A stretch of 64,000 bases of DNA from Paracoccus sp. SMMA_5_TC (GCF_009696685.2 NZ_CP102355.1:1455001-1519000); one strand, 5' to 3'. Shown: positions 46,626 through 54,039, counted from the stretch's first letter. The notes: generated by a model not told the origin, from the sequence alone. Program-made: numbers and translations.

Positions 46626-48905
46626 ATGCGCGACTACATCGCTCGCAACATCGTCGCGGTCCATGTCACCGACGCGGACGGGATTCCGGTGCAGGGCGAC
46701 CTGCGCGATTGGCGGGGCCAATCCCTGCTGCCCGGACCAGTTGCACCGACGATCACGACTCAACCCGCGATCCTGCCAGCGACCCCGAGCGTGGGAGACA
46801 GCATCACCCTGTTCCTGGGGGTCGCTTCTGGAAATCCGGCGCCGACCGCGACTTGGACGCTGACACGTAACGGGGTCAACATCAGCGACCAGGTTGACCA
46901 GTTCATGGCGCTGGAGATCACCGATTCGGGCAGCTACCTGTTTGCGGTAACATGGACTAACTCTGCCGGGTCGGTCGCGGCAACATCGGTTGCGTGGACG
47001 GTCGCGGCACCGGTCCTGCCGCCGACGTTGGCCGACCTGAAGGCCGCCGCTAAAATATATATCGACAAGGACAGTGCAATCACCGGCAGCGCCTCGGCCG
47101 TTACTGCTGTAGTCAACGATGGCACCATGGCGCTGTCGATCCCGTCCACCGGGTCCGGGGCGGATGTGCAGAAATCGGCCGATGGATTTGTTTTTGCAGA
47201 CGGAAAGCGCCTGCAAGTCAACCCGACCATCAGCGCGGCGTCAGGCTGCATCTTGATCGCCGAATTTGTCATGACATCGCTTGACGCATCGGCTGCATCA
47301 GTTTTAGGGGCGCTGTCGAGCAGCAGCATCCTTGGCCTGCGTTATTCCGGCACCACGCCCCCCGGCGCGGTGCAGTATCAGCACAACGCGGGGGGAACTG
47401 TCCGCAATATCCCGTCCGGGACGTCGCTGGCCCTTAATGCCGTGCAATTGCTGGCTGTCGAGTGGGATAACCCCGGCGGCCGCGTTCGCTATTTCATGAA
47501 TGGCGACGTGCTGACCGATACGGTCGCGCCCACGGCAGACGTGACCGCGACAGTGTTGCAGATCGCGTCTAATTTCACTGGAACACTTCGCAAATTCGCC
47601 CTGATCGAGAGGCCCGCCGGCGGGGCTTGGCCGATGACTCTGGAAAGCGCGCTTACCGCCATTGGTGCGGGCGCGGCGTTCGGGCCATTCACACATCTGC
47701 GGGTGCTGCCGGCGCTGATCCAATCGGAGGGGCGTCCCGTCGCTGACAACGCCGCGTCGTCGGCTATGCTGTCGTTGGGCCAGTCGCGGGGTGTATATAT
47801 CCGTGGGTTGCAGATTGTCGGCAAGGGAGCCTCGCCTATCTGGGGCGCGGGACCGGACCAGCTGAACCAGTCTGTGCCCGCTGTCGATTTTGGCTTGGCC
47901 GCAGGGGCCATGTCCGGGCGCGCGTCCACGGTTTACACCGCTCAATATGCGTGGGCGGCGGCGCAGCCTGCGAGCCGGGGGGTCCTGATCGGGGATAACG
48001 GGTTCGGGGGGGTGCTGGCCGAGCAGTATCTGACCTCCTATCCAGGTTACATCGGCGAGAACAACAGATACTGGTTGCAGGAGGCCCGGCGGCTGGCGAT
48101 TGCAGCCGGGTGGACGCCACAGGCCCCGTATCTGCTGCATTTTGTCGGCACCAGCGCCAAAACGCAGACCTATGCCGAAGCGCGCGAGGCGGTTGAACAG
48201 GTATGGGACCAGTTCCGCGGCTGGTGCCAGTCGGATTTCGGTCAGATCCCGCGTCCGGTTGTAGTCCAGACCGGCGCCGACTTGGATACGAGGTCGGAAG
48301 CCTACCACGTCACTGCCGCCCATCACGATGTGACCAAGGCCTATGCCGGGCTGATCGCGACGAGCCAGCGCATCTGGCCAATCGCTGACCAGAACATTCA
48401 CCCCAGCGCCATGGTGCGCGTCCTGATCGGCGAGATCATCGCGCGGGCGATCATCGAGGACGAGGCGGGGCGTAAATGGACTCCCTGGCCGAGCGTAACC
48501 AAATCAGGAGCGACGGTTACGGTCAGCTTCGACCTTCGCCCCGGCGAGACCCTGGCCAACCTGCCCAACTTCTATGCCGATTATGGCGGCGCGGCGACAT
48601 GCCAGCACTATGGATTCGAGGCGTCGGGCGGGATTATGTCGGCTGTCCCCGATCTTGACGGGAACAGTGTCACCATCACGCTGGAAGATCCCGGCGCGGC
48701 GTGGCTGCGCTTCGCCATGCAGCGTCAGGATGTGCGGGCCCATGTCGATGGCGCGGGCCTGACATATTCGGCGCATCGCACGACGCTATTTGCATCGGAG
48801 ACATTCGCCAGCGCCGCCTATCCGGGGCAGGTGTTGCGGCGGGCGCTGCCCAGCTTTTCCGGCAACTTCGTCGGCGATGCCTTTGTTTTTGGCCCCGTGG
48901 CATAG
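46626..48905 (+). CDS. phage fibre/spike with Ig-like, lectin-like and SGNH domains
   Basis: 759 residues. An N-terminal attachment strip, then an Ig-like domain (about 40-130, LFLGVASGNPAPTATWTLTR), a jelly-roll-like binding domain (about 135-340, SADGFVFADGKRLQVNPTIS), then an SGNH hydrolase (AMLSLGQSRGVYIRG with the Ser block, ADQNIHPSAMVRVLIGEI as D-x-x-H-type end) and a C-terminal beta-domain (FYADYGGAATCQHYGFEASG). Two chromosomal genes at 55685-57972 match its two halves. Probably digests and binds a polysaccharide receptor. Confidence 0.75.
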   Translation: MRDYIARNIVAVHVTDADGIPVQGDLRDWRGQSLLPGPVAPTITTQPAILPATPSVGDSITLFLGVASGNPAPTATWTLTRNGVNISDQVDQFMALEITDSGSYLFAVTWTNSAGSVAATSVAWTVAAPVLPPTLADLKAAAKIYIDKDSAITGSASAVTAVVNDGTMALSIPSTGSGADVQKSADGFVFADGKRLQVNPTISAASGCILIAEFVMTSLDASAASVLGALSSSSILGLRYSGTTPPGAVQYQHNAGGTVRNIPSGTSLALNAVQLLAVEWDNPGGRVRYFMNGDVLTDTVAPTADVTATVLQIASNFTGTLRKFALIERPAGGAWPMTLESALTAIGAGAAFGPFTHLRVLPALIQSEGRPVADNAASSAMLSLGQSRGVYIRGLQIVGKGASPIWGAGPDQLNQSVPAVDFGLAAGAMSGRASTVYTAQYAWAAAQPASRGVLIGDNGFGGVLAEQYLTSYPGYIGENNRYWLQEARRLAIAAGWTPQAPYLLHFVGTSAKTQTYAEAREAVEQVWDQFRGWCQSDFGQIPRPVVVQTGADLDTRSEAYHVTAAHHDVTKAYAGLIATSQRIWPIADQNIHPSAMVRVLIGEIIARAIIEDEAGRKWTPWPSVTKSGATVTVSFDLRPGETLANLPNFYADYGGAATCQHYGFEASGGIMSAVPDLDGNSVTITLEDPGAAWLRFAMQRQDVRAHVDGAGLTYSAHRTTLFASETFASAAYPGQVLRRALPSFSGNFVGDAFVFGPVA

Positions 48906-48914
48906 GAGGAAATT

Positions 48915-48977
48915 GTGCCTGTCAACCCATTTGAAACCTACTCGCCCGGCACCATGAACGATCGGGGGGCGTTATGA
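48915..48977 (+). pseudogene. N-terminal stub of a GTA-type spike base protein gene
   Basis: A GTG with a near-perfect SD (AGGAGG, 6 bases upstream) encodes only 20 residues: VPVNPFETYSPGTMNDRGAL. The NPFETYSPG opening is, from memory, that of the small spike-base family named for Rhodobacter capsulatus rcc01079, which is about 90-130 residues long. The rest is absent and the reading ends in the next gene's start, so this looks like a deletion remnant that kept its translation signal. A functional micropeptide is the alternative. Confidence 0.5.
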
Positions 48978-49279
48978 TGCCCCACATCGAAAATCGCATC
49001 ACGCTCGGGAATGTCCTGTCGCTGATGGGGACCATCGCCATGTTCGGCGGCCTGCTGGTCAGCATCGCTGTCTGGTCGGGCCGGCAGGATCAACGCATCG
49101 AGGCGGCGGAGAAAATGGCCGTAGAGACGCGGACCACGCTGTCAGGCCACGAAGGCCGCCTGCGCCAGATCGAACAGTCATCCGCCCGGCAGGATGAGCG
49201 ACTGACGCTCATCTTGGACACCGTGAGGGAAATCAAGGGCAAGCTGGAACGCCTGCCCCATGACAACAGCACCCCCTGA
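48974..49279 (+). CDS. phage membrane protein with coiled coil (XhlA/DUF2730-like)
   Basis: 101 residues. MPHIENRITLGNVLSLMGTI then AMFGGLLVSIAVW is a transmembrane helix (about 12-35) followed by a long coiled coil (RIEAAEKMAVETRTTLSGHE, ERLTLILDTVREIKGKLERL). Proteins of this shape accompany phage holins or anchor lysis complexes. ATGA overlap with the stub. Confidence 0.6.
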   Translation: MMPHIENRITLGNVLSLMGTIAMFGGLLVSIAVWSGRQDQRIEAAEKMAVETRTTLSGHEGRLRQIEQSSARQDERLTLILDTVREIKGKLERLPHDNSTP

Positions 49280-49303
49280 ACATCGCATCACCCCTGACAC
49301 ATG

Positions 49304-49325
49304 CCCCGCCACTGGCGGGGTTCTT
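49304..49325 (+). terminator. hairpin terminator before the lysis genes
   Basis: CCCCGCC-ACT-GGCGGGG followed by TTCTT: seven base pairs with a 3-base loop, between the coiled-coil membrane protein and the lysis cassette. Confidence 0.6.
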
Positions 49326-49344
49326 CATTTAATGAGGCCACACC

Positions 49345-49482
49345 ATGCCCACGAATCTACCCGACATTCTACGCCTTGAACCCGCACAGTTTCTGGACGC
49401 GCTGGGGGGCGACGACCGCATCTATTGGGCGGGCGGCGACAGCATCCTGCTTGCGGGCGTGGACGAATGGTGGCCGGCATGA
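49345..49482 (+). CDS. small hypothetical phage protein
   Basis: 45 residues, MPTNLPDILRLEPAQFLDAL, GGDDRIYWAGGDSILLAGVD EWWPA split here for length; acidic with a short beta part. Its stop overlaps the endolysin start as ATGA. Function is unknown. Confidence 0.5.
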   Translation: MPTNLPDILRLEPAQFLDALGGDDRIYWAGGDSILLAGVDEWWPA

Positions 49483-50186
49483 ACAGCGCGGCGTTTTTCG
49501 GGGCGGTGCGCCCCATGTTCGGCGGGAAACTGACGGAAACGCAGGTGCAGGGGCTGAACATCCTGCTCAAGGCCACCGATGGACTGCCGCTGGCGCACCG
49601 GGCCTATCTGCTGGCGACCGCGCATCACGAGACCGCCAAGACGATGCAGCCGGTGCGCGAGACGCTGGCGACGAGCGACGACCAGGCTATCCGCCGGCTG
49701 GATGCCGCGTGGTCCAAGGGGCAGTTGAAATGGGTTAGCAAGCCCTATTGGCGGCGTGACGTAGACGGCAAGGCGTGGTTCGGGCGGGGCTATGTCCAGA
49801 TCACGCACAAGGATAACTACGCGCGCGCCGGGAAGCTGGTGGGCGTTGACCTCGTGCGCGACCCCTCGGCGGCGCTGAACCCGACCGTGGCGGCGCGGCT
49901 GCTGGTCGATGGCAGCAGGGCGGGGATATTCACCGGCAAGCGCCTTGCCGATTTCCTCGACGGGCCGAAGCCCGATTACGTCGGCGCGCGGCGCGTCATC
50001 AACGGGCTGGATCGGGCGGCCCAGATTGCGGACCTGGCCGAAGGCTATGAGCGCGCGTTGCGGGCGGCAGCGACCGCGCCGCCGCAGCCAAAACCTATTC
50101 AGCCAGCCCCGCCACTGGCCAAGAAGCCCGGCCTGCTGGCGGCAATCCTTGCGGCGCTGGCCGCGATTTTCGGAGCGAAGAAATGA
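49479..50186 (+). CDS. phage endolysin, GH19 chitinase/lysozyme-like, with C-terminal hydrophobic helix
   Basis: 235 residues. AYLLATAHHETAKTMQPVRE carries the expected catalytic Glu of GH19-like lysozymes at about residue 51, WFGRGYVQITHKDNYARAGK is the strongly conserved core, and YVGARRVINGLDRAAQIADL ends the domain. After a Pro/Gln linker the C-terminus is a hydrophobic helix (GLLAAILAALAAIFGAKK), so the enzyme may be membrane-tethered before lysis. It cuts peptidoglycan. Confidence 0.85.
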   Translation: MNSAAFFGAVRPMFGGKLTETQVQGLNILLKATDGLPLAHRAYLLATAHHETAKTMQPVRETLATSDDQAIRRLDAAWSKGQLKWVSKPYWRRDVDGKAWFGRGYVQITHKDNYARAGKLVGVDLVRDPSAALNPTVAARLLVDGSRAGIFTGKRLADFLDGPKPDYVGARRVINGLDRAAQIADLAEGYERALRAAATAPPQPKPIQPAPPLAKKPGLLAAILAALAAIFGAKK

Positions 50187-50389
50187 AACTGGTATCGGAT
50201 TGGCGGCAGACGTGGCGCTACTACTCGACGCAGGCGATGGCGCTTGGCGCGGCGGTGCAACTGGCATGGGCCGAACTGCCCGAGGATCTGCGGGCGGCTG
50301 TGCCGGATAACTGGGTCAGCTATGGCACGGCGGCGCTGCTGGCGCTGGGGGTGTTGGGCCGGCTGGTCAAGCAGGCGGATGCGCCGTGA
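50183..50389 (+). CDS. phage holin-like protein
   Basis: 68 residues; MKLVSDWRQTWRYYSTQAMA, LGAAVQLAWAELPEDLRAAV, PDNWVSYGTAALLALGVLG. Two hydrophobic helices (about 17-30 and 46-60) and a position between endolysin and spanin genes fit a small holin of the DUF7940 type. ATGA overlap with endolysin. Confidence 0.75.
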   Translation: MKLVSDWRQTWRYYSTQAMALGAAVQLAWAELPEDLRAAVPDNWVSYGTAALLALGVLGRLVKQADAP

Positions 50390-50607
50390 CGGCGTGGCTT
50401 ATCGGCGCGCTTGGGGCCGTTGTCGCTGTCGTGGCGGCATGGCTCAAGGGCCGGTCACAGGGCAGGGCGGATGCACAGGCGCGAGAGGATGCGGCCTATC
50501 GAGAGACGCGCAGGAGGATGGACGATGTATCGACTGATGATCTTGACGACGCTTCTGTTGCAGACCGCCTGCGCCAGCACGCCGGTAAGCCAGACCGCGA
50601 TCTGTGA
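50386..50607 (+). CDS. i-spanin-like protein (Rz-like)
   Basis: 73 residues: N-terminal signal anchor (TAWLIGALGAVVAVVAAWLK) and a short charged helix (RADAQAREDAAYRETRRRMD). Overlaps the holin stop as ATGA and contains the o-spanin start in another frame. Shorter than classical Rz, but the arrangement is right. Confidence 0.75.
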   Translation: MTAWLIGALGAVVAVVAAWLKGRSQGRADAQAREDAAYRETRRRMDDVSTDDLDDASVADRLRQHAGKPDRDL

Positions 50608-50725
50608 CGGCACCGAGGCGTCCCGCAAGGCGCTGGCAGCGGCGCTGGTCGAGGACGGCGGGGCTAACAGCCAGCGGGCAGGGCTGCGGCTGCTGGACCA
50701 GCTACACGACGGCTGTCACCCCTGA
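50525..50725 (+). CDS. o-spanin-like outer-membrane lipoprotein (Rz1-like)
   Basis: 66 residues starting MYRLMILTTLLLQTACASTP: lipobox LLQTAC with Cys16, then a short periplasmic part ending LDQLHDGCHP. It begins inside the i-spanin gene in a different frame, the classic nested Rz/Rz1 arrangement. Together they would fuse inner and outer membranes at the end of lysis. Confidence 0.75.
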   Translation: MYRLMILTTLLLQTACASTPVSQTAICDGTEASRKALAAALVEDGGANSQRAGLRLLDQLHDGCHP

Positions 50726-50830
50726 CGCCGGGCGCTGTGCATCTGGATCGGTGCCAGCGCGGCTATCTACCTGCTGGTGGGGTGATGCGCAGGGACCGGC
50801 AGGGCGCGACTGGCTTCTCAAGACCGCGCT

Positions 50831-51166
50831 TTAGGGTCCCTTGCCCGCCATCGTCGGCTTGATCGCGTCAGTGGCGGGGCTGCCGATCATCGGCAGGCTC
50901 TCCGACGCGGCAAGGTCGGTGATGGCTTGCAGGGTGGCAAGAGCCTTCGGCCCAACATCATGGTGGCGCATGATCTGACGCGCCCCCATGTCGGCAACCG
51001 CGCCCAGCGACATTTCGGACCACGACCCGCTGCCGAATGATACCGGCGTCTGGTTGTTGACGCGGGGCAGGCAGAGGCGGCGCAATGCATGCGCGGTGCG
51101 CCCGAACCTGGCGTGAAGCATCCGCCAATCAATGTCCTTCACGGGGATACTGCGCCAGTCGGTCAT
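50831..51166 (-). CDS. hypothetical phage protein, last gene of the right-end leftward operon
   Basis: 111 residues from MTDWRSIPVKDIDWRMLHAR. HARFGRTAHALRRLCLPRVN and ADMGARQIMRHHDVGPKALA, LATLQAITDLAASESLPM suggest a helical nucleic-acid-binding fold (RNA-polymerase-alpha-CTD-like helix-hairpin), only by resemblance. Overlaps the preceding stop. Confidence 0.5.
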   Translation of the reverse strand: MTDWRSIPVKDIDWRMLHARFGRTAHALRRLCLPRVNNQTPVSFGSGSWSEMSLGAVADMGARQIMRHHDVGPKALATLQAITDLAASESLPMIGSPATDAIKPTMAGKGP

Positions 51167-51624
51167 CGGTGGGCCTCCCACATGCGCGCGTCAAGGATCG
51201 GGTTCAGCGTGCGGCCATACTCGTCATCCGGCCGGCCAGTGAACGCTTCCACCGCAATCACCGCCTCCATGTCCTCGGCAATGTCGCGCCAGTCGGATCC
51301 GCTGACGGAGGCGGGATCGTTGCGCACGGAGACACAGCGAAACAAATCCTCAGCGGATCGGCGCAGAGCAGGAAGGCACACTTCACGGAGGCAGGCTTCC
51401 ATCGCGGAAACAGATTGTGGTCCCCCTTCATGGCGCAGAAAGTCCAGTTCCTCGATATGGTCGCGCATCGCCTCAACGGTCTTGATGTGGTCGCGGATAT
51501 TCTCGGCTTCGTCTTTGCACCAAAGCGATGAATCACCCGCATCCGTCACCATGTCGGCGTAATCCTTCCGCTGTTTTTCCAGCCATTCGAGAAGGTGCTT
51601 GGTTCGGCGTGCAAAATCGTCCAT
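51163..51624 (-). CDS. hypothetical phage protein, helical
   Basis: 153 residues, nearly all helical (FARRTKHLLEWLEKQRKDYA, AENIRDHIKTVEAMRDHIEE). Cysteines at WCKDEA, ACLREVCLP and LFRCVSV. Similar long-helix proteins occur in phage accessory regions; no family is named. Confidence 0.5.
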   Translation of the reverse strand: MDDFARRTKHLLEWLEKQRKDYADMVTDAGDSSLWCKDEAENIRDHIKTVEAMRDHIEELDFLRHEGGPQSVSAMEACLREVCLPALRRSAEDLFRCVSVRNDPASVSGSDWRDIAEDMEAVIAVEAFTGRPDDEYGRTLNPILDARMWEAHR

Positions 51625-51625
51625 G

Positions 51626-51733
51626 TCACTTCTCCCACAGGTATGGTCGTCCAGCCTCGCCGCCGTGCATGTCCACCAGGACGCGCATATCGTGCAGCAG
51701 GTTGGCGCTGAACGGCAGGGCTTTCTTTGTCAT
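51626..51733 (-). CDS. small hypothetical phage protein
   Basis: 35 residues, MTKKALPFSANLLHDMRVLV, then DMHGGEAGRPYLWEK. AGGAAG lies 5 bases before this ATG; the frame is open to an ATG at 51790 with no such site. Function is unknown. Confidence 0.45.
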   Translation of the reverse strand: MTKKALPFSANLLHDMRVLVDMHGGEAGRPYLWEK

Positions 51734-51777
51734 ACGGCTTCCTCGCGTCGGCCCGGACATGGACCGGATCATCCCGA

Positions 51778-51948
51778 TTACGTGCTCCATCTCGTAGGCG
51801 TTGCGATGGTCAACGCCCGGATTTCATCGTGCGTCATGCGGGCGCTGCCCCGCTCGAAAAACTTGGGATCGGGGTAACGGCGGATCGCCTCGTCTCCGGT
51901 GATCGGCCCGTTCATCCCGATGAACGTGAGGTATCTGGTGGCGGTCAT
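51778..51948 (-). CDS. small hypothetical phage protein
   Basis: 56 residues: MTATRYLTFIGMNGPITGDE, AIRRYPDPKFFERGSARMTH, DEIRALTIATPTRWST. The ATG overlaps the preceding stop as ATGA. The reading of about 30 bases beyond overlaps the next short gene's upstream extension. No family is recognised. Confidence 0.45.
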   Translation of the reverse strand: MTATRYLTFIGMNGPITGDEAIRRYPDPKFFERGSARMTHDEIRALTIATPTRWST

Positions 51949-52238
51949 TGCCCTTCTCCCGCGGTCGAATTGTCCAGAAGTGCGCGGGCGGTTCTTTCCG
52001 CTGTATCCGTAGCAAGGGATGGGGTGGCGGGCACCAGCCTGCCGGAAACAACCGCGTTCAGGATGGTGGCGATGGCCTCATCAACAGGCGTCGGATCGTA
52101 TTCCTCCTGCTGATTGGTGAAATCGCGCCCTTTCCAGCGGTCGCCCATGCCGATTTCGTCGGCAATTCGCGTGACGCGCTTCACCTCGGCAATGGCAGCT
52201 TCGATTTGGTGGTCGCTCAGCTTGATCCCGTCAGACAT
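51945..52238 (-). CDS. hypothetical phage protein
   Basis: 97 residues starting MSDGIKLSDHQIEAAIAEVK. Mixed alpha protein (TRIADEIGMGDRWKGRDFTN, PVDEAIATILNAVVSGRLVP), C-terminal RTARALLDNSTAGEGQ. Overlaps both neighbours. Not recognised. Confidence 0.45.
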   Translation of the reverse strand: MSDGIKLSDHQIEAAIAEVKRVTRIADEIGMGDRWKGRDFTNQQEEYDPTPVDEAIATILNAVVSGRLVPATPSLATDTAERTARALLDNSTAGEGQ

Positions 52239-52443
52239 CGCCCTTCTCCGCGTCATTCGCTGCTACAACGATAGCGGTTGCCAATGCCCGCGCCTGATCG
52301 GGAGACATGGCGATGGTCACGGCTTCCTCTGCGACAACATCAACTGCGCGGATCAGAACGTCACCAAGCGGGCTAACGGTTACACTGGCGTGATCGCCGC
52401 GCTGTCCGTTGTATTTCGGGGTATCTGCGAAAATTGTGGTCAT
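52231..52443 (-). CDS. hypothetical phage protein
   Basis: 70 residues with AGGAGCC 6 bases before the ATG. ASVTVSPLGDVLIRAVDVVA then EEAVTIAMSPDQARALATAI: a beta-hairpin and helix. Similar short proteins are common in phage accessory modules; the role is unknown. Confidence 0.5.
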   Translation of the reverse strand: MTTIFADTPKYNGQRGDHASVTVSPLGDVLIRAVDVVAEEAVTIAMSPDQARALATAIVVAANDAEKGDV

Positions 52444-52482
52444 CGTCTCGGCTCCTATGCCGGTGTGTTGGAAAAGCTGGCG

Positions 52483-52881
52483 TCAGTAGCGTTTCCCGCC
52501 AGCGGCGCGGTTTTCCAGCTTGTGATCGGCCCGTTGCTTGTTGAAGCGGTTCTTCTCGATCACAGCCCCAGCCACGTCCAAGCCAAGAGCGGCAGCGGTA
52601 TCGAGGATGCGGATGATGCAGTCGGCAAACTCGACTTCGCGCCCGTCGCGGTGCGGCAGCTTGTCGTCCATCAGCCCCTTGCGGTCTGCCTCAAGCGCCT
52701 CGGACAGTTCCGAGTGCATCAGGGCCACTACCTCGCCAAAGTTGCGAGTGACGGGTTCGCCGGTGGCTGGGTCGAGATACCATCCGGCATCGGTCGCGGT
52801 CTTATGTGCCAGCCTCTGCGCCTCAAGCAGTCCTTCATAGGCGCGCAGTTCGACGGCGTTCATGTGGTGGGGGGCGTTCAT
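52483..52881 (-). CDS. MazG-like nucleotide pyrophosphohydrolase
   Basis: 132 residues from an ATG with CGGAGA 6 bases upstream. An overlapping ATG at 52926 is the alternative start. EVVALMHSELSEALEADRKG provides the ExxE-type helix, and REVEFADCIIRILDTAAALG the ExxD partner helix of all-alpha NTP pyrophosphatases; IEKNRFNKQRADHKLEN ends the domain. Such enzymes hydrolyse NTPs, dNTPs or alarmones; phage copies may lower (p)ppGpp or nucleotide-based defence signals. Confidence 0.8.
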   Translation of the reverse strand: MNAPHHMNAVELRAYEGLLEAQRLAHKTATDAGWYLDPATGEPVTRNFGEVVALMHSELSEALEADRKGLMDDKLPHRDGREVEFADCIIRILDTAAALGLDVAGAVIEKNRFNKQRADHKLENRAAGGKRY

Positions 52882-52922
52882 GTCAATCTCCGTTGACGGT
52901 GTTGGAAAAGCTGGCGGCAGCG

Positions 52923-53015
52923 TCATGCCGCCGCCCGAGGTGCCCGCGCGGCCAGGAGGAATGGCGGCGATTGCGCGGGGGGAACGTCAAAACCATCGTG
53001 CCAAGGCATCATCAT
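52923..53015 (-). CDS. candidate 30-residue peptide
   Basis: MMMPWHDGFDVPPAQSPPFL then LAARAPRAAA, with AGGAG directly before the first of three ATGs. Its stop overlaps the upstream alternative start of the MazG-like gene as ATGA. Weak support; could be only a coupling leader. Confidence 0.3.
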   Translation of the reverse strand: MMMPWHDGFDVPPAQSPPFLLAARAPRAAA

Positions 53016-53080
53016 CTCCTGATGGCGTAGGCATCTTCCTCGGTAAAGTCCCGCAGCCGCTCTATCAGGTCGTCACTCAT
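53012..53080 (-). CDS. candidate 22-residue peptide
   Basis: MSDDLIERLRDFTEEDAYAI RR, split here for length: acidic, helical, overlapping the preceding gene's stop and the next start. The MSDDLIERLR opening recurs at the start of larger phage early proteins, so it may be a truncated copy of such a gene. Confidence 0.35.
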   Translation of the reverse strand: MSDDLIERLRDFTEEDAYAIRR

Positions 53081-53388
53081 CGCGCGTCCTCCATATGCTC
53101 GGTCATGTGCTTCCGCGCCCGCATCTCCCAATCGTGCAGGTCGCGCTGGAATTGATCCTCTGCCCATAGCTGCGGGGTCAGGCTGCGCGTCTCGATATGC
53201 CGCCATGGATCGCATTCGCAGTTGTGTCGCTCAACGTAGCGGTCAAACAGACCATCCGACTGCCAGCGTTCCGGGTCTGCCGATACCGCCAGCGTGTCAG
53301 CCCGACGCTGGATGCCGTCGAGGGTGCGACCGCGCACGGTCAGGTTCAGGGCCTCGTTCAGCAGGGCGGCGCAGGTGGCGCATGTCAT
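53077..53388 (-). CDS. hypothetical phage protein
   Basis: 103 residues from MTCATCAALLNEALNLTVRG. CATC near the start, NCECDPWRHIETRSLTPQLW in the middle and a basic helical end (DLHDWEMRARKHMTEHMED). Overlaps both neighbours as ATGA-type junctions. Not recognised. Confidence 0.45.
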   Translation of the reverse strand: MTCATCAALLNEALNLTVRGRTLDGIQRRADTLAVSADPERWQSDGLFDRYVERHNCECDPWRHIETRSLTPQLWAEDQFQRDLHDWEMRARKHMTEHMEDAR

Positions 53389-53642
53389 CGCGCGTCCTCC
53401 GGGGGCTGGGGCGATAGCGCAGCTTTCGCGATCTGCACGCACCGCGCATGCGCCTCATGTGGCGGCAGGTCCAGATTGTCGCTGATGGAAATGAGCCGCA
53501 GGGCCTCGTGCATCTGCACGGCCCGCCTGCCCTTCGCCAGCTTTTCGAGCCGATAACGCATTCTCCCGCGTGTCACGCCATGCTCTTTTGCCAGCGCCTC
53601 GATGGTCTCTCCCATCTGCCAGCGGGTCCACAGGTCGCTCAT
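53385..53642 (-). CDS. helix-turn-helix phage protein
   Basis: 85 residues. LWTRWQMGETIEALAKEHGV, TRGRMRYRLEKLAKGRRAVQ is an HTH followed by a helical tail. It may regulate this right-end operon. Overlaps both neighbours. Confidence 0.5.
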   Translation of the reverse strand: MSDLWTRWQMGETIEALAKEHGVTRGRMRYRLEKLAKGRRAVQMHEALRLISISDNLDLPPHEAHARCVQIAKAALSPQPPEDAR

Positions 53643-53821
53643 GTCATCTCCTTCTGGTCGCGGGGGTGGGCAGCAAGGCTGTCCTCAAGCAGCTTTGCCA
53701 GTTGCAGGTATTCCATCGCCTTCACGGCCAGCGCGAGAGACGCGGCGGTATCACCAGCTAGGCGCGCTAGCTCAGCGGCATCGGCCAGTTCATGCGCGAT
53801 CTGGACTGCGCCCTTCTTCAT
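53639..53821 (-). CDS. hypothetical phage protein, first gene of the right-end operon
   Basis: 60 residues from MKKGAVQIAHELADAAELAR, all-helical (LAGDTAASLALAVKAMEYLQ, LAKLLEDSLAAHPRDQKEMT). A frame extension to 53914 lacks support. No promoter could be fixed in the 150 bases between it and attR. Confidence 0.45.
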   Translation of the reverse strand: MKKGAVQIAHELADAAELARLAGDTAASLALAVKAMEYLQLAKLLEDSLAAHPRDQKEMT

Positions 53822-53972
53822 GGCGTCATTCCTCTGTGGTGGGGCGTTAAGGGGATGCTCTTTGGTTCGCTGGACCTGTTGACCACTGCGAACCCCTGCA
53901 CGAAACGGGAACATGCGCTGTATGGGGGTGGCGTTTTCTGCACGGTTTCCCTTATTCTGCGTGGGGTGCCAG

Positions 53973-54021
53973 CCCCTCCTAAGGGGCAGGTTACAGGTTC
54001 AAGTCCTGTCGGGGTCACCAT
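53973..54021 (+). repeat. attR: displaced 3' half of host tRNA-Arg
   Basis: Begins with the exact 20-bp core shared with attL and continues as ACAGG TTCAAGT CCTGT, CGGGGTC and ACCA. The T stem is fully paired but differs from the one in the functional tRNA by compensatory changes, so this is the original host 3' half pushed away by integration. Confidence 0.85.
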
Positions 54022-54039
54022 GTATTTAAATTCATTACG

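Larger units (their letters stand above)
7375..53992. mobile_element. integrated siphophage-type prophage (about 46.6 kb)
   Basis: Bounded by the exact 20-bp repeat of the tRNA-Arg anticodon and variable-loop region, with a tyrosine integrase immediately inside the left end. It contains all modules expected of a temperate HK97-fold siphophage: int/xis, CI/Cro switch, replication genes, terminase, protease, capsid, portal, tape measure, tail tip, fibres, endolysin, holin and spanins. I saw no frameshift in the essential genes, so it may be inducible. It also carries its own tRNA and several short accessory genes. Confidence 0.93.

Noticed and set aside
7447..53821. Classical toxin-antitoxin, abortive-infection or retron system in the accessory genes
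   Set aside because: Checked the small ORFs for HEPN, PIN, Fic, RT or TIR-type motifs by eye; none is convincing.
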